Origin: Mycteria americana
Taxonomy: Eukaryota; Chordata; Aves; Ciconiiformes; Ciconiidae
NCBI RefSeq assembly: GCF_035582795.1
Contig: NC_134379.1
Location: 2,908,001-2,972,000, forward strand
Length of the DNA: 64,000 nucleotides
Reading direction: 5' to 3'
Shown here: positions 58,701 through 64,000 of the stretch, in pieces
Layout of the letters: each line of letters opens with the position of its first letter
Numbering within the stretch: position 1 is the first letter of the stretch
Position numbers and translations under genes: made by a program
The notes under the pieces: generated by a model
The model's input: the letters and a program-made list of their open reading frames with translations, nothing else
Database searches by the model: none
What the model was told of the DNA's origin: nothing

Positions 58701-61041
58701 CAGAAAGAACCCCCTTCGGCCCTACTGTTAGGGGCTCAAGTGCTGGATTTCCAGACTCCACAAGCTGAGAAAACAGACGTTCCACGCTACGACGACAGCC
58801 AACACACGGGACCAGCTGAGAAAGTGCACTCAAAACTTCACGCGATGTCACCATCATGGCAATATTTAGATCCTGCTGTTTAAGCATGCTATGTCTCTAA
58901 AAAAGAACAAGAAATGAAATAATTTTAAAAAATTAATAAAAACACATCTTGAACTGTTCAAGACTCCTTCGTCTTCAACAGCATTTCCGTATCAAAATAC
59001 ACTTGTGGAAACTGTACGCAGTGCTCAGAGTTTCAGGTCACTGTCTTACTGTAGATCACTTAAAATACTTACTGTACGAACAAAACCACACTCGCTAATA
59101 TCATAGGAGCAATTCTGCTTCAAGTCTTACAGTCTGCCCTCTGAAAGGAAGCTAATATTTCTCTCCTCTTGTTCCCTCCTCCTACCACTCAAATCAGCAA
59201 ATGCTGCTTCCGAACAAATGGCACACCTCCCTGTCCTTATCAGGAAGCCCTTTTTTCTCCACCCCAGCACAGATGTTTTAGTAAAGGGTCTCACATACAA
59301 CTCTGCAAGTTTTCATCTTCTACTCACACTCATTTTATCTTTGGCACATAGAAAGGAAATTCCTGGACACTCATTGGCATATATGGAAATCTCATTTACA
59401 ACAAACTTGTTGTGTTCAGACCAAGACAACTTAGCAATATTTTTTCCTGGAAGGCTAAATGCCATTTCACATTACAATTCTACTACCTGAAATTAAAAGA
59501 AAGCACACATTACTACTCAGGGTGAAACATTTTACTTCAGTAGCCAACATTCAACGTGTGCTAATAATAGAACATTAAAGAGAACACCTTCTAATATTTC
59601 TTCTGTCAATAAACAATTTAAGGAGCTTCTCCTGGTTCCTCTGTCAAACACATCCAGGCACACATACACACACAAAGCACATACCCTTCTATTTCTTCTT
59701 CTAACTGCTAAATTACTGGCTTGGACTTCATCAACACTGAACTGCCACTAGCACACCTATACAGAAGAGAGAGTCCCTTCCTCACACACCAGTCAACACA
59801 TCTACATGTAGATTACCAGCACTACTAACACTTTCCAACATAATCTGTAAAAGCAGAGTCCCGTCAGCGTATTAATTGTCATTATTCCCTGGTTGTACAA
59901 AGTACAGCTTTGTAAGCGTAGTTGTATCTATACAGGGAATATTTTGCCATGATGGTATTTTCTGTATTATTGTCATATCACGCCACTTAAACACTCCTAA
60001 CATAGCCTTGTCACAATTTCTAGGGAAAGAAAAGACCATACAACATAGCGAAACTAATCAATCCCATGGAACGTGCAAATACATCAACTGAAAAGAGAAA
60101 ATATTTTCAGCTCATTTTATGTAATACGTTATGAAAAGTAAAGCTATTATCAGACAACATTTAGTGTTTGTGCTCTTAAAGGCAGGCACATTAAATAATC
60201 TGACAAGTGATATCACTCTGCAATAATCCTCCTTCCTGTAATTAATAGTACTAGTCACGACAACAGCAGGAACGAGCTATTTTCACAACACAGCTATGCT
60301 TTATACGCAGCATATGTCTGAACTGCTGCTGTCAAACCACACGTGAAGAAGTGCAAGCTGCCTATCAACAAACTAGCCTGTTCCTTTGGACATTAAGTGA
60401 CACAATTTTTTAGTTGCTACAGGTGTTACAGTGCTACAGTTATTTGCCAGAGTGTTAGCAGATAAGTTTCTATTATTACAGCTTCAGGGGCACCGCAAAA
60501 CCATCTCTCACTATTCAACTACATATAATCTATAAACTGGTGCATTACTTCTATCTTGGTATGGTATTAATCATAAGAATTCAATCTTAAGCAATGCACA
60601 CTTCTACTTGAATAAGCAGTTCAAAAGTATTAAAAAAAAAAAAAAATCAAAACTTAGTTAGAAACCGTAGTTTCCATTAAGTACAAACTGGCAGTGACCA
60701 GGACTCCTGTTTTTACAGGACTCAATTCTAACTAGATACGCAGCAATTGCCTCCTGACAAGACAGTGAAATAAATGCTGTGAAATACACAAAATGAATGC
60801 ACCTGGTGTACTTTGGTACCAACACGTAATTGCATATAGGTGCTGACGTGCCTTTTAAGTCAGTCCAGGAGTGACAACCTCCGAGAGAAGCGCAAGCACG
60901 AATCTAAGGAAAGCAAGATCTGATATGTGGCCTTCTTAAAAACCAGAAGGATGTATTTACCTGAATGAACTGTTTTAATTGTGCACCGTTATTCTGATGT
61001 CCATCAAGGTTTAGCACATTATCAGGAAATTCCATCACCAT
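46596..61041 (-). CDS. GGNBP2: Gametogenetin-binding protein 2 (5' end beyond window)
   Basis: Thirteen coding exons on the minus strand: 61041-60961, 58896-58643, 57665-57567, 54635-54507, 54416-54303, 52615-52412, 51387-51213, 49680-49486, 48843-48693, 48518-48393, 48311-48160, 47760-47512 and 46799-46596. All phases agree and give 710 residues to the stop. The human protein starts about 31 residues earlier; that exon lies right of the window. Known as ZNF403, it binds gametogenetin and is needed for spermatid development. CxxC pairs (CVGC, CTDC, CKAC) and CCPHERHIHVCC suggest metal binding. Lysine/arginine clusters (KQEKKRQKRKNRRKNK; KNKKKKKKSK) look like nuclear signals. An LxxLL motif (LVELL) ends exon 47760-47512. 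Exon 54635-54507 adds 43 residues not in the 697-residue mammalian form as I recall it. Without it the full protein would be about 698 residues. Confidence 0.95.
46800..47511 (-). other. GGNBP2: GGNBP2 intron (before terminal exon)
   Basis: A 712-bp intron, purine-rich around 47,080-47,150 (GAAGAAGAAGGGAAGGAAAG). No other feature. Confidence 0.8.
47512..47760 (-). CDS. GGNBP2: GGNBP2 coding exon (penultimate)
   Basis: 83 codons from IQKLGSCMADPGNRETSGNI to KSLVELL, phase 0 at both ends, donor GTAAGT. The LVELL at its end fits the LxxLL nuclear-receptor-box pattern. Confidence 0.96.
47761..48159 (-). other. GGNBP2: GGNBP2 intron
   Basis: A 399-bp intron, A-rich on the plus strand around 47,855-47,890. 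No recognised element. Confidence 0.8.
48160..48311 (-). CDS. GGNBP2: GGNBP2 coding exon (acidic to lysine-rich)
   Basis: Starts GDDSCVHRCDDKEEDGDSCV and ends in the poly-lysine signal KGKNKKKKKKSK and LKCENEH. It follows an 81-bp intron, the shortest in the window. Confidence 0.96.
48393..48518 (-). CDS. GGNBP2: GGNBP2 coding exon (serine-rich)
   Basis: Encodes LSPHCNGSDCGYSSSMEGSE and TGSREGSDVACTEGICNHDE, then NG. Donor GTAGGT; a second GT (GTAAGA) 12 bp further on could be used but would break agreement with the mammalian protein. Confidence 0.95.
48693..48843 (-). CDS. GGNBP2: GGNBP2 coding exon
   Basis: 50 codons plus one base from ENSNFTESSCKACGSTEEAN to LLGSPKIKK. Contains the CKAC pair. 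Flanked by introns of 642 bp and 174 bp. Confidence 0.95.
48844..49485 (-). other. GGNBP2: GGNBP2 intron
   Basis: A 642-bp AT-rich intron with A and T runs (about 48,927 and 49,238). No recognised element. Confidence 0.8.
49486..49680 (-). CDS. GGNBP2: GGNBP2 coding exon (coiled, basic)
   Basis: 65 codons from MAVEKVQGISRLEQLCEEFS to EINQAK. A charged helix (EEERVRELKQEKKRQKRKNR) probably forms a coiled coil and nuclear signal. The initial ATG is internal, not a start. Confidence 0.96.
49681..51212 (-). other. GGNBP2: GGNBP2 intron with a CR1 tail fragment
   Basis: A 1.53-kb AT-rich intron. Its only recognised element is a short CR1 3'-end relic at 51,080-51,126. Confidence 0.75.
51080..51126 (+). 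repeat. CR1 LINE 3'-end relic
   Basis: GGGATTGAACGCAACACCCT then TGAAGCTCCTTCCAGCCCAA matches the CR1 terminal pattern GGTTGGACTAGATGACCT ... GGTCCCTTCCAGCCCAAC, without the usual ATTCTATG tail. Confidence 0.5.
51213..51387 (-). CDS. GGNBP2: GGNBP2 coding exon
   Basis: 58 codons from RRERHAKTIDIAQEEVLTCL to FYLGVDALRKSFE, highly similar to the mammalian protein. Confidence 0.97.
51388..52411 (-). other. GGNBP2: GGNBP2 intron
   Basis: A 1.02-kb AT-rich intron with no recognised element. Confidence 0.8.
52412..52615 (-). CDS. GGNBP2: GGNBP2 coding exon (cysteine-rich)
   Basis: Encodes FCTDCKNKVLRAYNILIGEL, then YCAALYEGLRCCPHERHIHV and CCETDFIAHLLGRAEPEFAG. The clustered Cys/His residues suggest a metal-binding module. 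Confidence 0.97.
52616..54302 (-). other. GGNBP2: GGNBP2 intron
   Basis: A 1.69-kb AT-rich intron with no recognised element. Confidence 0.8.
54303..54416 (-). CDS. GGNBP2: GGNBP2 coding exon
   Basis: Encodes GCWMDVWELMSQECRDEVVL, then IDSSCLLETLETYLRKH. Its acceptor has a long T tract (TTTTTTTTTGCAG), and the intron before it is only 90 bp. Confidence 0.97.
54507..54635 (-). CDS. GGNBP2: GGNBP2 in-frame cassette-type exon (129 bp)
   Basis: Acceptor ATGTGACAG (poor pyrimidine tract), donor GTAAAC. It encodes 43 residues: GEGSSSTLSTEKLSADKKNS, EDSRKEESKCSITFHYGPFQ and GAV. Open throughout in the required phase and a multiple of three, so skipping joins PLG to GCWMD in frame. I do not recall it in the canonical 697-residue mammalian protein, so it is probably alternatively spliced. 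Confidence 0.7.
54636..57566 (-). other. GGNBP2: GGNBP2 intron
   Basis: A 2.93-kb AT-rich intron. It holds A-rich simple patches (about 54,950-55,010 and 56,440) and no gene or identified repeat. Confidence 0.8.
57567..57665 (-). CDS. GGNBP2: GGNBP2 coding exon
   Basis: Encodes SKLNDMIDAIPKSKKNKRCQ, then LHSLDTHKPKPL with the last Gly split, donor GTAAGT. Confidence 0.97.
57666..58642 (-). other. GGNBP2: GGNBP2 intron with a hairpin
   Basis: A 977-bp intron containing an inverted repeat at 58,403-58,448 and a T run at about 58,280-58,291. Confidence 0.8.
58403..58448. other. Imperfect hairpin in a GGNBP2 intron
   Basis: ATCTTTC plus TCAATTGCAA (58,403-58,417) pairs with TTGCAATTGA (58,426-58,435) and GAAAGAT (58,442-58,448). 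The loop is 8 nt, with one 6-nt bulge on the second arm. About 16-17 paired bases in 46 nt. Confidence 0.6.
58643..58896 (-). CDS. GGNBP2: GGNBP2 coding exon
   Basis: 84 codons plus two bases: RHSMLKQQDLNIAMMVTSRE, LSQLVPCVGCRRSVERLFSQ and TRSCMTDAKKLYTLFYVH, with the CVGC pair. Acceptor TTCTTTTTTAG read as AG|AGA to keep phase. Confidence 0.97.
58897..60960 (-). other. GGNBP2: GGNBP2 intron
   Basis: A 2.06-kb AT-rich intron with an A run at about 60,632-60,646. No identified element. Confidence 0.8.
60961..61041 (-). CDS. GGNBP2: GGNBP2 first coding exon within window
   Basis: 27 codons, MVMEFPDNVLNLDGHQNNGA then QLKQFIQ, phase 0 at both ends. The leading ATG is internal: the mammalian protein has about 31 residues before it, and an acceptor (CTTATATAG) precedes it here. 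Confidence 0.95.
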
Positions 61042-64000
61042 CTATATAAGAGAAGGAGAAAAAAAAAAAAAAGAGCTTTCAGAAAAAAGTCAAACAGAGC
61101 ATTAGTTTATTTTACTTTCTTGGGGGAAACAAGACAGAATTTATGTTAAATGCTCGATCTTTTCACATAAGTGTCGGAAGCTTGGGAAAGCATAAAAGCA
61201 ACAGTTTAAGATAGTGAATGTTTCAGCAAAGTAACTAAATGCTTCACGAATATAATGTTCTAGAGGCAGTTTATAAATGGCAACTCTTAAATAGCTGTTA
61301 TAGAGAAAGCAAAAGTTGCTAAGTATAACATAAATACTGATGTTCCATTATCTACATGACTTGAGATTGTTTCAGTTAAAAAAAAAAATTGTATTTCAAC
61401 ACACAGAGATCCAAATTGATCCAACAGCCTAACTCAATTTATAAAGCTATGAAGAAACAGTCACAACAGTTTAATGACTGAGTCGACTCCTTCAAAGGCT
61501 AATTTAAAACCATATTAACCCAAAAAGGTACTCCAAGGTATACTTTGTTTTGTATGATTGCAGCTGCAACTCTCAAGAGGCTCAAAGTAAGATGTTAAGC
61601 CTAGAGAACAATGTGACTACTCGTAAGCAATTAATAATATTTCTTTTCCAATTACTGAGCAACAAAGAGGGCAATTTGGGGGGAGGGGACGGGATCAGCA
61701 AAATAATTTTGAGTCAAAAATCCAACTTTACAACCCTGGAGAAAAATGAAACCAACTAGAAAAATGAGTAATGACTGGCTTCGTTGATCTTCTTTGTCCA
61801 AACTGAGAAATATAGCATTTATCAATATGAATACTGAGAGTTCATTTCAAAATCTGAAAGACAAAATAACTTTGGTTAATAACTCTAATACCAATCAACA
61901 CCAAACAAAATTGTCCAATTCATCCTTTTTCTTCCCTCTACCTTTCCTCAGTCGTCTAGTAAAGACAGAATTCCCTGCTGTCTTCATAATTGCTGACACT
62001 ACCTCCAGAGAACTCATATATTTACTTTTACAGGCACTCAACATTGCTCCAGAATAAACATCTATTCTCTAAGGCCAGAAACAAGGCAATATTTTGATCT
62101 CACATGTGCTAGAATTGGAACATTAGCACAGCTGCCTTATCTTTGTGCAGAACAGTGCCACAGTCAGTGCTAGTTCTGACCTCTCACGCATTTCTTTTCC
62201 AGTTTCCCTTGCCCCTGACCCATACAGACTAAGCAGCAGCACAAGTTTTTGCTGCAGAATTACAGGTTTCCTACATTGCTAATGTGATGTTTCTGTGGGG
62301 AATAAGCTACATGCAAAAGTAAAAGCTCTATCTGCTAATAACAGAGAGAAGAGATAAATCTGTGTATTTTTTTCCCCTCGCCTTCATCTCCCACTATCAG
62401 ACAACACCCTTAGGTGTTTTGTACAACAGATTGAAATTATCAAAGACTGAATTAATTCATGTGTCTGATGAGATTTTATTAAGTGGTTAAGCATCAACCA
62501 CCATCACACCCTGAACTGGAAGAAAAAATTCCCGTAATACCACATCAAATGGAATGCCTTCTAGAAATCATAAAAACTGCTTAAGAAATGAAAAGGGTTA
62601 AATATTTGAACTTCCTTTAATTTCTAGTTGAGCCATAAGAAACAGAGAACTGTGACACTGAACAATTCATTTAGAGGAGCAGTATCATGTCGCACCTAAA
62701 CAGCTTTCTATGCTACTACAAAGCAACGTTACAAGCTTAAGAGCATTATAGGCCATTCATTCACTAATTTGCAATCACTGATTCACTATCTCTAGATTTA
62801 AGGCATAGATTAAGTCTTCCAGATGACTAACAGAAATGAAGTCCCATTATTTTTAAAACCTGAGTTTGAAAAGAGGTCAACAGAAGCCAGTTACTATCAA
62901 TAAACACTGCTATTTTTTAAAGATAATGCTGCAGATGTAAAATTATGTTTCGAAGGCAACTGCATGTCTTGCAATAGCTCTCATTAAGAATTTAAAACAT
63001 AAATTATAGAAGACTGAGACAAGGAAACCAAGAGTTCATTCACTTGCTTCTGCAGATTTATTTAATAAAAGCCTGCAGAAAACACCTAGAAATCCGAGTA
63101 CTTTGTAACAACAGTAACAGAATGGGAAAAAAAAAATAGACCTGAGATAAGATTTCTTCATGGTGAGGATGACTTGCACTTGTATAAATGCTTTTCATCC
63201 AGATGGATACAAAACTGATTTACAGCTATAGAAACCTCTTCAATCATGAGTATGGCTCGCCTCTGGTGAAGAAGTAGAAGGATAGCGAGCAACAACATAG
63301 TGCAATTGCACAAAGTTTGGGCCTGGTGTTAAATTCTGGAACTAAACCACAAATGGAATTTTAGGTCAGCTGAAGTCATCTACCTGGCGCCTGGTACAGC
63401 TGAATTTTCACTCTCTCTCTCTCTCAACCTATTAAACACAACAAAGGTAACAAGAGCATGGCAAGTCTCCTACTTGACACAATCTAATGAGTAGTTTTTA
63501 CTAGGGAGTCCAGGAGAGAGACAAAAACCAAACCAAAACAAAGAAATCTAACATCTTAAAACTACATGGGGAATGGACGGGCACAATAACTTTCAAGGCG
63601 CGGCCAAGACTTCAAAAAACCCCAAACTTACCCTATTCCTACACAGTGCTGGGTCTTCCAGGTAATCAACCACTCTAGGAGAGCTAAATATTGCTTTGGA
63701 CAACTTAAGGGAAAACTTTGCCTAATGTATAAGCACAGTTAACCAGAGATGACAGACTATGTAAAGCCAAAAAACAGTGATGATACTTGGTAAATTAATA
63801 ATATGCCAGCATTTAAAATGATCAAAACTAAAATACAGCACAGACCCTTTCTTCAAATGTAGCAAAACCGGATGGGATTGAGATAGATAACCTTTAACAG
63901 TGGGATGAAGGGTTAAAAGAGACCATCTGAAGATACTCAATTGTTTTGTTCTGGAAGATGGAAGAAGTTACATTACAAAGTTGATCAAGTTAGCCGATGC
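61042..64000 (-). other. GGNBP2: GGNBP2 5' intron, running off the window
   Basis: About 3 kb of AT-rich intron. I searched the minus strand for the N-terminal exon (expected to end near IDDTLT) and did not find it, so it must lie to the right. A (CT)n run is at 63,410-63,425 and A runs are near 61,062, 61,379 and 63,127. Confidence 0.75.
63410..63425. repeat. (CT)n microsatellite
   Basis: About seven and a half CT units in the GGNBP2 5' intron. Confidence 0.85.

Noticed and set aside
62450-62520. TGATGA ... CTGA boxes suggesting a C/D snoRNA
   Set aside because: Short boxes only, on the strand opposite to GGNBP2, without terminal pairing or a second box pair.
63252-63266. ATGGCTCGCCTC, matching the first residues MARL of GGNBP2
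   Set aside because: It is on the wrong (plus) strand and is followed at once by TGG TGA; a coincidence.
1-64000. CRISPR arrays, phage, insertion sequences, bacterial operons, endogenous viral genes
   Set aside because: Split exons with GT-AG introns, CpG islands and SINEs show vertebrate nuclear DNA. I saw no regularly spaced repeats, long viral frames or bacterial signals.

Overview
This window is vertebrate nuclear DNA, most likely from a bird. Three genes were rebuilt exon by exon, all on the minus strand: MRM1 (3,431-11,201), DHRS11 (16,537-41,596) and GGNBP2 (46,596-61,041, 5' end beyond the right edge). The order GGNBP2-DHRS11-MRM1 in one orientation is the arrangement known from human 17q12. 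There the next gene in the same direction is LHX1, so the left end here probably lies in the LHX1 upstream region. A bird is suggested by small genes, few interspersed repeats, GC-rich promoters, ancient amniote MIR SINEs and only worn CR1 fragments. A crocodilian or turtle cannot be excluded from sequence alone. Nothing is bacterial, phage or CRISPR-like.

Layout. 1-3,430: MRM1 3' flank, with the MRM1 3' UTR, an AT-rich homeodomain-site island at about 2.2-2.5 kb, and a chain of strong minus-strand splice sites ending at polyadenylation signals (525-1,436) that looks like an undescribed spliced transcript. 3.4-11.2 kb: MRM1, five coding exons, 400 residues, with a CpG-island promoter at 10.8-11.9 kb. 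11.9-15.8 kb: intergenic, with a well-preserved MIR. 15.8-41.6 kb: DHRS11, seven coding exons, 255 residues; its 15.4-kb first intron carries MIR and CR1 relics and several candidate regulatory islands, and its promoter is the CpG island at 40.9-41.8 kb. 41.8-46.1 kb: intergenic. 46.1-64 kb: GGNBP2 in AT-rich DNA, 13 coding exons seen (710 residues), lacking only about 31 N-terminal codons judged from the mammalian protein.

The three genes do not form a pathway. MRM1 methylates mitochondrial 16S rRNA, DHRS11 is a cytosolic NADP(H) steroid/carbonyl reductase, and GGNBP2 is a cysteine-rich nuclear/cytoplasmic regulator linked to spermatogenesis. Their co-orientation is conserved synteny.

I found no new defence or mobile system. 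The points most worth a second look are: a 129-bp in-frame GGNBP2 exon with a weak acceptor, the unexplained spliced transcript at the left end, paired TCF/LEF and ONECUT sites at 36.1-36.2 kb in DHRS11 intron 1, two imperfect hairpins (5.0 kb and 58.4 kb), and an unusually long, low-complexity MRM1 N-terminus.
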